Shown piece after piece: positions 33,757 through 41,184 of a stretch of DNA of 64,000 bases; position 1 is the stretch's first letter; every line of letters begins with the position of its first letter. The position numbers and the translations under genes are program-made. Where the stretch lies: contig NZ_CP130319.1 in assembly GCF_032271945.1 (NCBI RefSeq), positions 3,367,001 to 3,431,000 of the forward strand, given 5' to 3'. Below the pieces are notes generated by a model. The model was given only the letters and a program-made list of their open reading frames with translations. It did not search any database and was not told the DNA's origin. This DNA comes from Paenibacillus sp. MBLB1832. Its GTDB lineage: Bacteria; Bacillota; Bacilli; Paenibacillales; NBRC-103111.

Positions 33757-34950
33757 TTAATCCACCCAATTAGAACCAGAGACACGAAATAACTCCTGAA
33801 CCAACATGCGCCATATGTAGCCATACTGTGTCCGCAAGGTTGTCATAAACGGCTTGCTTGGCTGAAAAGAAAACGTCGTTTGTTCTGGCTGCCGCAACAA
33901 TGGATTCGTCTTCTCATACAGCGGAATGGTCTGAATTAGCTTGTTTTTCAATGAGATTTGGAGCGCACCTCGCTCGGATAATCGATATTCCGTGGACTGA
34001 GGATCCACCTGCTTGAGTTGATGCGTTAAGCTAGCGGCTTCACCATCTGCGAGCGGATATTGAAAGGTACGACTGGCCACCCAAGGTGTGCCTTCGATGG
34101 CATCCCCTTTTTTCACCAGCGTTTGAAGAGGAAAATAGGTAAAGCCATACTGGAGCATGCGGCCGTGGTCCGCCCAGTCATCACCATCATTTAAGGTAAC
34201 GGCAACAAGCTGTTGACCGTTCCGCGTCGCCGACGAAACTAAGGTGCGCTTAGCCAGCTTCGTATAACCTGTCTTGACGCCATCAGCGCCCTCGAACATG
34301 GACAGCATCTTATTCTTGTTCAGCCACGTATAGTCCCAAGTCTCATTCGGATTAGGAACTTTCTTCAACTTCGTAGCGACGATTTCAGCGAAAACGTTAT
34401 TTTTCAAAGCGTATGCTGTAAGCTTCGCCATATCATTGGGACTCGAGCGATGGCCCTCCCCTTCATCAAGCCCCGATGGATTCGTGAAGTGGGAATGATC
34501 CATGCCCAGGCTGACCGCTTTCTCATTCATCAGATAGACGAACCCCTCCACACTGCCGCCAATATGCTCTGCGATCGCTGTAGCCGCGTCGTTGCCTGAG
34601 CGCATCATCAGACCGTAGAGCATGTCATGAAGCCGCATCTCTTCGCCCAGCTTTAAGTAAATCGAGGAGCCTTCCTTGCCGAAAGCATTTTTGCTGACTT
34701 TGACCATGCTATTCAAGTCACCTTGCTCGATGGCAATGATGGCCGTCATGATTTTGGTCAAGCTAGCTATGCGCATAGGCGTGTCCCCTTTTTGGCTATA
34801 CAAGATACGCCCTGACGCCACATCAACTAAGGAGGCACCAACCGCATTTGTATGAAAAGCAGGCGGCGCCGCTTGGACATCGGTCCACGGTACGACTAGC
34901 AAGCCAAGTAAAGCACAGCACATGGAGATGAACATCATTTTGGTTTTCAT
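33757..34950 (-). CDS. dacB: Sporulation D-alanyl-D-alanine carboxypeptidase (DacB-type)
   Basis: The protein has 397 residues with a signal peptide. The penicillin-binding motifs are SLTK (IASLTKIMTA), SGN (MMRSGNDAA) and KTG (DGVKTGYT). It trims peptide cross-links in spore cortex peptidoglycan. The position upstream of spmA is that of B. subtilis dacB. The ATG at 34950 is preferred to an upstream frame start. A sigma-E-like promoter lies 75-100 bases upstream. Confidence 0.92.
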   Translation of the reverse strand: MKTKMMFISMCCALLGLLVVPWTDVQAAPPAFHTNAVGASLVDVASGRILYSQKGDTPMRIASLTKIMTAIIAIEQGDLNSMVKVSKNAFGKEGSSIYLKLGEEMRLHDMLYGLMMRSGNDAATAIAEHIGGSVEGFVYLMNEKAVSLGMDHSHFTNPSGLDEGEGHRSSPNDMAKLTAYALKNNVFAEIVATKLKKVPNPNETWDYTWLNKNKMLSMFEGADGVKTGYTKLAKRTLVSSATRNGQQLVAVTLNDGDDWADHGRMLQYGFTYFPLQTLVKKGDAIEGTPWVASRTFQYPLADGEAASLTHQLKQVDPQSTEYRLSERGALQISLKNKLIQTIPLYEKTNPLLRQPEQTTFSFQPSKPFMTTLRTQYGYIWRMLVQELFRVSGSNWVD

Positions 34951-35023
34951 CGGTCTCGATTTCCCCCTACACATACGGACTTGTGCCTATTTCGCTCACT
35001 TTCAACTGGCAAAACTTTGTACA

Positions 35024-35051
35024 AGTATATGCGAGCGGACGTGGGATATGT
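35024..35051 (-). promoter_or_regulatory. Candidate sigma-E promoter of dacB
   Basis: On the minus strand ACATATC (-35, 5 of 7) and CATATACT (-10, 7 of 8) are 13 bases apart. B. subtilis dacB is sigma-E dependent. Confidence 0.5.
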
Positions 35052-35106
35052 CCGTGAATTCGGTGCTCATGCTGCGGAGGAATGACGCTCTGATAGGAAC
35101 GTGCGG

Positions 35107-35153
35107 TAAAAAAAAGAGCACCCCATCACCATCTATATGGTGAGGAGCACTCT
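35107..35153 (-). terminator. Second terminator between ytfJ and dacB
   Basis: The arms GAGTGCTCC/GGGGTGCTC enclose an inner stem CACCAT/ATGGTG and are followed by eight T on the minus strand. It lies upstream of dacB, probably as a back-up stop for transcripts from ytfJ. Confidence 0.75.
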
Positions 35154-35186
35154 TTATCGTGGTGGTTTCGCCTTATAGCCGCATAT

Positions 35187-35215
35187 AGAAAAAAGCTGCC
35201 CTCCAAGGACAGCTC
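35187..35215 (-). terminator. Terminator of ytfJ
   Basis: The stem AGCTGTCC/GGGCAGCT with a 5-base loop is followed by six T on the minus strand, 15 bases past the ytfJ stop. Confidence 0.8.
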
Positions 35216-35230
35216 ATAATGACCAAAAGC

Positions 35231-35722
35231 TTAGACGATAAAATTCTGATTCTCAATGTTGGTGACCGTGCTGGCGCCTGTCGGGGTCACAGCTGGCTTC
35301 GCAGACATCCCCTTGATCATACTTTGAATTTTGTCAACGACCTGCGGTGCAGAGTCAATCAAACGCTCTAGGATATGGGTTTGGTTATCCAACGGCACAA
35401 CCTTCACACCGCTCTTCCCTACTACAAGGAATGCAATAGGCGTAATGGACACCCCGCCGCCACTACCGCCGCCGAAGGGAAGAGCGACTTTAGCATTCAG
35501 TGCATCGACACGGTTAATTGAGCCGCTTTCGATCTCAATTTCGGAGTCTGTCACAAACTCACTGCCGCCTGCTGCAAAACCGAATCCTACTTTGGAAATC
35601 GGCATGATAACACTGCCATCGGGGGTTTCTACTGGATCGCCTACTATAGTATTTACGTCTACCATTTCTTTAATATTTTCCATTGCTACTTTCATCAGAC
35701 CTTGAATTGGATGTTCGCTCAC
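35231..35722 (-). CDS. ytfJ: GerW-family sporulation protein YtfJ
   Basis: The protein has 163 residues with the family features: MSEHPIQGLMKVAMENIKEM at the start, then SKVGFGFAAGGSEF and a Gly-rich PFGGGSGGGVSITPIAFLVV. GerW proteins are spore proteins linked to germination. The start is GTG with GGGAGGG upstream. A separate 36-codon fragment of the same gene lies 2.4 kb away beside ytfI, which is the normal ytfJ neighbour. This copy is therefore the one separated from its operon by the acquired cassette. Confidence 0.9.
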   Translation of the reverse strand: MSEHPIQGLMKVAMENIKEMVDVNTIVGDPVETPDGSVIMPISKVGFGFAAGGSEFVTDSEIEIESGSINRVDALNAKVALPFGGGSGGGVSITPIAFLVVGKSGVKVVPLDNQTHILERLIDSAPQVVDKIQSMIKGMSAKPAVTPTGASTVTNIENQNFIV

Positions 35723-35810
35723 TTAAAACCCTCCCTGTTCACTTGTTGATTACAAGAATATTGTTCCCAGCAGGGTTTTACTTTATGTATTTTATTTATG
35801 ACCGAAAACA

Positions 35811-35845
35811 TGTAGACTATAGTCCGTGGTTTTTAGTAACAACGG
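35811..35845 (+). promoter_or_regulatory. C-box-like operator before the controller gene
   Basis: TGTAGACTATAGTCCGTGG contains the perfect palindrome GACTATAGTC and is followed by a second, weaker half (TTTTTAGTAAC). Palindrome, the CCGTG spacer and the second half follow the layout of operators for restriction-modification controller (C) proteins. TATAGT inside it could also be the -10 box. Confidence 0.6.
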
Positions 35846-35880
35846 TTGTCAATATGGTTCTAAAAAGGAACTTTTCTCCT

Positions 35881-36166
35881 ATGAAACTAGAATCCATTTT
35901 TGGCGAAATATTAAAAAAGAATAGGATTGACAATAACTTTTCACAGGAAGAATTGGCTTGGCGAAATATTAAAAAAGCATAGAATTGACAATAACTTTTC
36001 ACAGGAAGAATTGGCTTTTAACTCTGGCTTAGATAGAACTTACATTTCCATGCTTGAACGAGGAAAAAGACAACCAACTTTAACAACTATTTTCTCCATA
36101 TCAAAAGCATTAAATGTAAGTCCATCATTGTTAATTAAAGAAGTTGAAACCATTTATTTGAAATAG
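35881..36166 (+). pseudogene. Controller-protein-like HTH gene disrupted by a 58-bp tandem duplication
   Basis: The frame from the ATG at 35881 (MKLESIFGEILKK...) reaches a TAG at 35982 after 33 codons because 58 bases are repeated. A second frame begins at a TTG (35927). It carries a complete XRE-type HTH: SQEELAFNSGLDRTYISMLERGKRQPTL, then ALNVSPSLLIKEVE. Removing one repeat copy gives a 76-79 residue protein of C-protein size. It may be broken, or made from the internal TTG with a changed N-terminus. It ends 1 base from the SIR2 gene, tail to tail, and sits in an AT-rich cassette. Confidence 0.6.
35900..36015. repeat. 58-bp tandem duplication inside the controller gene
   Basis: Copies at 35900-35957 and 35958-36015 match at 56 of 58 positions (differences at 35920/35978 and 35925/35983). 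Each starts TTGGCGAAATATTA and ends GAATTGGC. Because 58 is not a multiple of three, the second copy shifts the reading frame. Confidence 0.9.
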
Positions 36167-36167
36167 T

Positions 36168-37523
36168 TTAAATTTCAATTGAATATGGTTGTCCTTCTTT
36201 TACCGCTTTAAGAATTGGAATAGTCGATTCCGAGTACTTACTAAAGTAAGACTTCCCTATTTTGACTCGAATGTGATACTTATTATCACTAGATTTAATA
36301 TTGACCCCTTTTTCCATCTTGATCTTCTCCAGCAATTGGTTCGCTGGATTCCAGTGATTGTAACCTAAACATTCTCCAATCTGAGTCAGGTTGTATGGGT
36401 AATTTGCATTTAATGCGGTTGGGTCTGACACAGTTGTAAAGCCATATAACTTCGCCAATTCACCTTCATTGTTCAGTGCATTCTCTAATGCCTGATAGTT
36501 AACTTCGACTGTTTTCTTAGGTATATCATATCTAACCATATCGTAAGTTCTAGACAGCAAAGATCTCAAAATCTTGGGATTAACTTTTTCAAGCTGTCCT
36601 TGTGAACCAAAAGCTTTGAATACCCATTCAAATGAATCAGCTACAATACTTTTCACTCTTATGCTTCTATGAGAATCAATTGAAACGAGTTTTTCCCTAG
36701 AAGGTAATGCTTTTTGTTCTATATCTTTATCCCATTCAAGTAAGTATATGTTCGGTATCAATTCGTTGTTTGTAGATATTATTTCGTCAATATCAGAAAG
36801 AATACTTTTAATATTACTATCTTCAGCGCTATATCCAATAAACAATAAAGGATGCTCCGCAAAGTATGTGAGCAACTTAGCACTCAGATACTTCTTTTTA
36901 ACACCAAAATTCTCGTAATCGTCTGTTGTAAGCACTAAACTATCTGGCTTAGTTATACAACCATGGATTTTTAAAATTTCTCCAATTGAAGCGTGATTTG
37001 TTCGTAAAATTTTTTGACCAATTATTGGGGTATACTCTGGAAAAACTATTTCTAGAAAAGGGTCATAATTGGTGGTAATAAGTGCATGAGGTATAATCTC
37101 TTGTAATAATTTAATTTCCCTCAATACTTGTTCATTTGTTATGTCCTCTAATCTTTTGGGTGTAATTGCCCCAAAGTATTCCGCTATTTTATGTTTAATA
37201 TAAATATCTGAAGGAGCATTTTCTGAAAATAATTCCTCTGGAAACGAAGACTTCCCATCCCTCCATGCCCACTCTCGAAACTCATCAGAGAATATTTTAC
37301 CTATTGTGACAAGTTCTCTATATGTCTGTTTGTAATAAACGAAATCAGCTTCGATTCTAGGACAAAGAGCAGCCATTTCCTTCAGTAGTTGTTCCCAATT
37401 GGGACCATTAAAATATCTCTTCGAAAGACCTGAACCCACAAACAAAATTGGCTGGCAACCCATGTTTTCTATACAAAGTGAAATATCGTTTGTTAATTCT
37501 TCTATGTAATTATCGTAGGACAT
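36168..37523 (-). CDS. SIR2-domain protein, probable defence effector
   Basis: The protein has 451 residues. Residues about 25-240 form a SIR2-like NAD-binding domain: FVGSGLS (28-34), TTNYD (150-154), KIHG (185-188, the putative catalytic His187) and LLFIGYSAEDSNIK (226-239). Residues 300-451 match nothing I know and may be a sensor. Similar SIR2 proteins deplete NAD+ to stop phage growth. It lacks the zinc Cys of true sirtuin deacetylases. A GGAGGG site precedes the ATG. It lies 89 bases after the 106-residue gene, and its DNA is AT-rich against the neighbours. Confidence 0.75.
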   Translation of the reverse strand: MSYDNYIEELTNDISLCIENMGCQPILFVGSGLSKRYFNGPNWEQLLKEMAALCPRIEADFVYYKQTYRELVTIGKIFSDEFREWAWRDGKSSFPEELFSENAPSDIYIKHKIAEYFGAITPKRLEDITNEQVLREIKLLQEIIPHALITTNYDPFLEIVFPEYTPIIGQKILRTNHASIGEILKIHGCITKPDSLVLTTDDYENFGVKKKYLSAKLLTYFAEHPLLFIGYSAEDSNIKSILSDIDEIISTNNELIPNIYLLEWDKDIEQKALPSREKLVSIDSHRSIRVKSIVADSFEWVFKAFGSQGQLEKVNPKILRSLLSRTYDMVRYDIPKKTVEVNYQALENALNNEGELAKLYGFTTVSDPTALNANYPYNLTQIGECLGYNHWNPANQLLEKIKMEKGVNIKSSDNKYHIRVKIGKSYFSKYSESTIPILKAVKEGQPYSIEI

Positions 37524-37612
37524 CGTATGAATCCCTCCAATTCATTCATTGTAATAATTATACATTCTCTTTGAATGAATTGGAACATTTGTTTGTACAA
37601 AGACATTTATTC

Positions 37613-37933
37613 CTAACTTCTTATCCTTCTTTGCATACGAAGCAAGGTTCGTAAAAAGATTTTACAATTATCAATTGATGGAGTTCCTTGAACGATCAAA
37701 GTGCCGCCATCGTTCATCCTCTGAATTATCAACTCATTTGGATCGGGACTTTCTGCGATCAACTTAGAGAAAGAACTTTTTTCAAGAAAAAGTAATATTT
37801 CATTAGTGCTGATTTTGTCCAAATCTTCCCCATTAGCCATTTTCACATACATTTCATCGCCTTGTGAATCTGTTCTAACAATGTAATCGATATCAAACAT
37901 CTTAACTTTCACTTTTAACAAATCTTGATTCAA
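37613..37933 (-). CDS. Unrecognised 106-residue protein upstream of the SIR2 gene
   Basis: The protein has 106 residues. I do not recognise it. The first half is beta-like and acidic (KVKMFDIDYIVRTDSQGDEM, then NGEDLDKIS), and the end is very basic (LRTLLRMQRRIRS). There is no signal peptide or membrane helix. The start is TTG with GGGTGG upstream. It is the first gene of the unit read from the second operator copy, ahead of SIR2, so it is probably cotranscribed and could be a regulator or partner. That role is inference. Confidence 0.5.
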   Translation of the reverse strand: MNQDLLKVKVKMFDIDYIVRTDSQGDEMYVKMANGEDLDKISTNEILLFLEKSSFSKLIAESPDPNELIIQRMNDGGTLIVQGTPSIDNCKIFLRTLLRMQRRIRS

Positions 37934-37952
37934 ATTAAACCACCCTTTGCAT

Positions 37953-37965
37953 ACTATAGTCTACA
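37953..37965 (-). promoter_or_regulatory. Second copy of the C-box-like operator
   Basis: On the minus strand TGTAGACTATAGT repeats the 13 bases found at 35811-35823, about 20 bases before the start of the 106-residue gene. TATAGT here could also serve as the -10 box. Confidence 0.6.
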
Positions 37966-38065
37966 GATAAGTAAAGTTTAAAATATCTGTAAAGGCAATA
38001 GTTACAAAGGGTGTTTTATTTATATCTATAGAACCTAATTATAGGGGTTTAATGTAGCAATTGTC

Positions 38066-38108
38066 TCGTTTGCGAACCATACATGGTTTTATATGGTTCG
38101 TTTGCGAA
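38066..38108. repeat. Direct and inverted repeats at the cassette/ytfJ-fragment junction
   Basis: TCGTTTGCGAA occurs twice (38066-38076 and 38098-38108). Between and overlapping them CGAACCATA (38073-38081) is inverted as TATGGTTCG (38092-38100). The block lies directly against the broken end of the ytfJ fragment. Confidence 0.75.
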
Positions 38109-38223
38109 TTACACACCCGTCAGGCGTTTCGACGGGGTCACCAACAATTGTGTTCACGTCGACCATTTCTTTGATATTCTCCATGGCGACTTTCATAAGG
38201 CCTTGAATCGGGTGTTCGGACAT
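38089..38223 (-). pseudogene. Truncated 5' fragment of a second ytfJ
   Basis: ATG at 38221-38223 with AAGGAGG upstream opens a frame whose first 36 codons (38116-38223) encode exactly the same residues as the full ytfJ at 35722. Twenty-four of those codons differ in the DNA. After codon 36 (ETPDG) homology ends and eight unrelated codons run to a stop. It lies after ytfI, the usual ytfJ partner, so it looks like the native ytfJ start cut off by the inserted cassette. Confidence 0.8.
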
Positions 38224-38342
38224 CTTCATATTCCTCCTTAGCGTTTTTCGCCACTTAAGCTGGCTTCGAAAGCTCTAGAATCCAAAAAGATTAATCATGG
38301 TTCAGCTTTAGGGTGCCCATAGAGACATAGGTTATGTACAGC

Positions 38343-39047
38343 TCAAGCAGCTGGTTTAAATCTCGCTCTCGCTTTAAGTACAAATTGGATCCAAGTGCGG
38401 ATGCCGCCTTTCACTTTTAACGCGCGGTACATTAATCTAACTCCCGCTGTCACGGCATACCATACTCGTATACGTCCAGCAAACCGAAACTCCGTTGCAA
38501 ATTGCTTCTCATTATATTGCGGAATCACATCAATTCTAGGCTTTGCGACCAGATTTACATAGCGGATCGTAAAGCCGAGCAGGGATGACTTAATTCCCCA
38601 GATAGCCCCAGTTGTTATCGCCGTTTCAGGCGCGTCGCCTACACCAACGCGCGTAATCCATTTCAAATCCGTACACTCCACTTTAGCCAGAGTCATTTTC
38701 ATCCAGCCATATAAATTCATGGTGTGCACGAGAACATCTTTCGCTTGTTTATAAAAGGCTATCACACGATCCTTCGTAATATGATCTCGCGTTTCGTCTT
38801 TCAATTCATTGCTGGATTTACGAATCGTCTCTGATTTAATCATAATCCCTTGAGCAAAGCCTTTGAATTGAATAATCGGAATGACGTACCGATAACGGAT
38901 AAGACCGAAAAGCCCCCGTACTTCAACCGAGAGGGTGTCATTATCTTTAACCCTTGAGAAGTAAAACTCTCCCCGAACGAAGCTGCATAAAACAACAATG
39001 ACAGCGATTGCGATGACCACAGCGGCCACTCCTACCCATAACAACAC
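38343..39047 (-). CDS. ytfI: DUF2953 (YtfI-like) protein
   Basis: The protein has 234 residues. One N-terminal transmembrane helix (residues 2-24, LLWVGVAAVVIAIAVIVVLC) is followed by a soluble part of the DUF2953 family (GLFGLIRYRYVIP, RVGVGDAPETAITTGAIWGI). It is usually found directly before ytfJ in sporeformers. The start is GTG with AAGGAGG upstream. The function is unknown; a sporulation role is inferred from its partner. Confidence 0.8.
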   Translation of the reverse strand: MLLWVGVAAVVIAIAVIVVLCSFVRGEFYFSRVKDNDTLSVEVRGLFGLIRYRYVIPIIQFKGFAQGIMIKSETIRKSSNELKDETRDHITKDRVIAFYKQAKDVLVHTMNLYGWMKMTLAKVECTDLKWITRVGVGDAPETAITTGAIWGIKSSLLGFTIRYVNLVAKPRIDVIPQYNEKQFATEFRFAGRIRVWYAVTAGVRLMYRALKVKGGIRTWIQFVLKARARFKPAA

Positions 39048-39061
39048 GTACGCCTCCTTAA

Positions 39062-39108
39062 CAAAAAAACTCCATCTGCAAGAAGAAGTCTTCTCGCCAA
39101 TGGAGTTA
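39062..39108 (-). terminator. Terminator of scpB
   Basis: The arms AACTCCATTGGCGAGAAG/CTTCTTGCAGATGGAGTT, with bulges, are followed by seven T on the minus strand. Confidence 0.8.
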
Positions 39109-39145
39109 GTATGACCCTAAAAGGAAATGAAATGCATGTTTGGCA

Positions 39146-39772
39146 TTACTCAAACGGCTCATCATTGACATCTTCCAATGTCAGCTGCTTTGAATCCCCG
39201 CCTAAGCGATCAAAGAGCATTCGTGTTTCTTCTTCCAAATCGAAATTGCCTTGAAAGTCAGCAGAATCCGGTAATTCTTGAATGGAGCTGAGTCCGAAAT
39301 ACTCGAGAAATTGCTTGGAAGTGCCATACAAGATTGGTCTCCCGACAGCATCGGCACGTCCGACCTCTACAATTAAATCTTTGCTCGTTAATGTCGCAAG
39401 GGCGCGATCACATTTGACCCCGCGAATTTCTTCGATTTCCACACGAGTAATTGGTTGCTTATACGCAACGATCGATAACGTTTCCAAGGCTGCCTGAGAA
39501 AGCGAAGACCGTGATGGCGAATAGGCTAATCGTTCAAAATAAGGCGCATGCTCCGCAAGTGTTGTGAGTTGGTATGAGCCTGCAACTTCAACGATTTGAA
39601 TGCCGCGGCCTTTACGTTTGAAATCGGTGCGCATGTCTTTCAACAAATCTTTTACGATGTATGTATCGAGTTCCATCACTTCAGCTAATTGCTTGAGATC
39701 GAGACCCTCGTCGCCAGAGGCAAAGAGAAGTCCTTCAATAATTGATTTCATCTGTTGGAAATTGAGTGTCAA
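39146..39772 (-). CDS. scpB: Segregation and condensation protein ScpB
   Basis: The protein has 208 residues with two winged helices (LSQAALETLSIVAYKQPITRVEIEEIRGVK and the GRADAVGRPILYGTS block). ScpB dimers bind the ScpA bridge of the SMC complex, which organises chromosome arms. The TTG at 39772 has an AGGAGGGG site upstream and overlaps scpA by 38 bases; the ATG seven codons later has no such site. Confidence 0.93.
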   Translation of the reverse strand: MTLNFQQMKSIIEGLLFASGDEGLDLKQLAEVMELDTYIVKDLLKDMRTDFKRKGRGIQIVEVAGSYQLTTLAEHAPYFERLAYSPSRSSLSQAALETLSIVAYKQPITRVEIEEIRGVKCDRALATLTSKDLIVEVGRADAVGRPILYGTSKQFLEYFGLSSIQELPDSADFQGNFDLEEETRMLFDRLGGDSKQLTLEDVNDEPFE

Positions 39773-40526
39773 GGTCTGTCCCCTCCTCTTTGGCGTGAAT
39801 GACGATATCATCAAACAACTGGTTTTGATAGCACATGATCTTCTTCATTTTCATAAGTTCAAGAATAGCCAGAAAAGTTACTACGATTTCCTCGCGCGTC
39901 ATTTCATAGTCAAACAGCTTGGAAAACAGCAGCTTTCCACCTTTCAGTTGAAGCAATTCGACAACCTCGCGTATTCGTTCCTTCACAGAAATCTCATCGC
40001 GTCTGATCCGGGTAACAACGTTACGATTCACGAGCTTCCGTAAGGTTCGCTGAAAAGCATACAAAAGATCCGCGACATCTAATCCTTCCACTGGATTTTC
40101 CTGCACATCCGATAAGAAAGGCGTTAAATCTTCCGGTTCCCGCGTATACACAAGACTACGCTCAACCTCTTTATCCCGCAGCATGTCGGCGATCGACTTG
40201 TACTTTCGGTATTCAATCAGCTTCGCAACAAGTTCAGCACGAGGGTCTAACGAGTCATCCATATCATCAAAATATTCGTCAAATTCAATAACAGGCGGCT
40301 TGGGCAGCAGCATTTTACTCTTAATCGACAAGAGCGTTGCGGCCATCACAAGAAACTCACTAGTAATTTCCAGCTCTAATTCCTGCATGGCTTGTACATA
40401 CCCTAGATACTGCTCTGTAATTTCTTTGATCGGAATATTGTAAATGTCGAGTTCATTTTTATCAATCAGATGCAGCAATAGATCAAGGGGACCTTCAAAT
40501 GCTTCGAGCTTATACGTAACCTTCAT
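39735..40526 (-). CDS. scpA: Segregation and condensation protein ScpA
   Basis: The protein has 263 residues, a kleisin. The N-terminal EGPLDLLLHLIDKNELDIYNIPI block contacts the SMC neck and the C-terminal winged helix (VVTFLAILELMKMKKI) contacts the SMC head. An acidic central stretch (DEYFDDMDDSLD) is typical. It is followed by an overlapping scpB; the M50-like gene lies upstream. Confidence 0.95.
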   Translation of the reverse strand: MKVTYKLEAFEGPLDLLLHLIDKNELDIYNIPIKEITEQYLGYVQAMQELELEITSEFLVMAATLLSIKSKMLLPKPPVIEFDEYFDDMDDSLDPRAELVAKLIEYRKYKSIADMLRDKEVERSLVYTREPEDLTPFLSDVQENPVEGLDVADLLYAFQRTLRKLVNRNVVTRIRRDEISVKERIREVVELLQLKGGKLLFSKLFDYEMTREEIVVTFLAILELMKMKKIMCYQNQLFDDIVIHAKEEGTDLDTQFPTDEINY

Positions 40527-40542
40527 GTCGTTCTTCCCCTTG

Positions 40543-41184
40543 TCATAGTGAGTAAAGATGCATAATGAATTGAACAGCGTAAGGATATAGATGACTGAGC
40601 AGCCATTGCCCTGCTGGAGTAACCAATAAAACGATTACAAGAATAAGTGTTTTTTTCTCTTGCCGATGCCACCAGCGTTGTTTGGCTGGGGATAGATATT
40701 CTCTTACAATAAACCACCCGTCTAATGGATAGAGAGGCAGTACATGAAGGAGACCCATCATTAAGTTAACGATAACACAATATTGCAAATAAACACGCCA
40801 TTGCTCTGGTGCAATGGATTCTGCCGATGCACCGAGCAGGTCGGGCAAGTAGAAATTAAGCCACCAGAATATGAGAACGAGCACAAGGTTTGTGAGTGGA
40901 CCCGCGGCATAAATCAACGTCAGTGACAGCTTGCGATACTTGGGAAAATGGTCGGGATTGACTGGTATTCGCTTCGACCAGCCATAGGGACCGAATACAA
41001 TCATCGCCAGCCCCAAGGCATCTAAATGTGCCAAGGGGTTCAGCGAGAATCGTTTGTTGTTCCGGGCTGTCGGGTCTCCCAGCAACTGAGCAACGCCTGC
41101 TTGCACGAAATCATGCAGTGTCATTGCAATCAGAAACGCAAACAGCCTAGGCAACAACGTTTCCAGATGATAATAAGAAAGCAT
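40543..41184 (-). CDS. M50 site-2-protease homologue with degenerate active site
   Basis: The protein has 213 residues and about six helices. LGDPTARNNKRFSLNPLAHLD and LPLYPLDGW are family blocks, and the conserved Asp of PLDG is kept. The zinc motif HExxH is instead HDFVQ: Glu is Asp and the second His is Gln. It therefore probably does not cut peptide bonds. Its ATG overlaps the ribH stop by one base, so it is translationally coupled to the riboflavin operon. Its role is unknown. Confidence 0.8.
   Translation of the reverse strand: MLSYYHLETLLPRLFAFLIAMTLHDFVQAGVAQLLGDPTARNNKRFSLNPLAHLDALGLAMIVFGPYGWSKRIPVNPDHFPKYRKLSLTLIYAAGPLTNLVLVLIFWWLNFYLPDLLGASAESIAPEQWRVYLQYCVIVNLMMGLLHVLPLYPLDGWFIVREYLSPAKQRWWHRQEKKTLILVIVLLVTPAGQWLLSHLYPYAVQFIMHLYSL

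Noticed and set aside
35900..36015. Ribosomal frameshift at A-AAA-AAG rescuing the controller frame
   Set aside because: This heptamer gives a -1 shift, but the HTH frame is +1 relative to the ATG frame, so slippage would not reach it.
36168..37523. SIR2 gene as a classic sirtuin deacetylase
   Set aside because: The four zinc Cys of deacetylase sirtuins are missing and the layout with a long unrelated C-terminus resembles defence SIR2 proteins.
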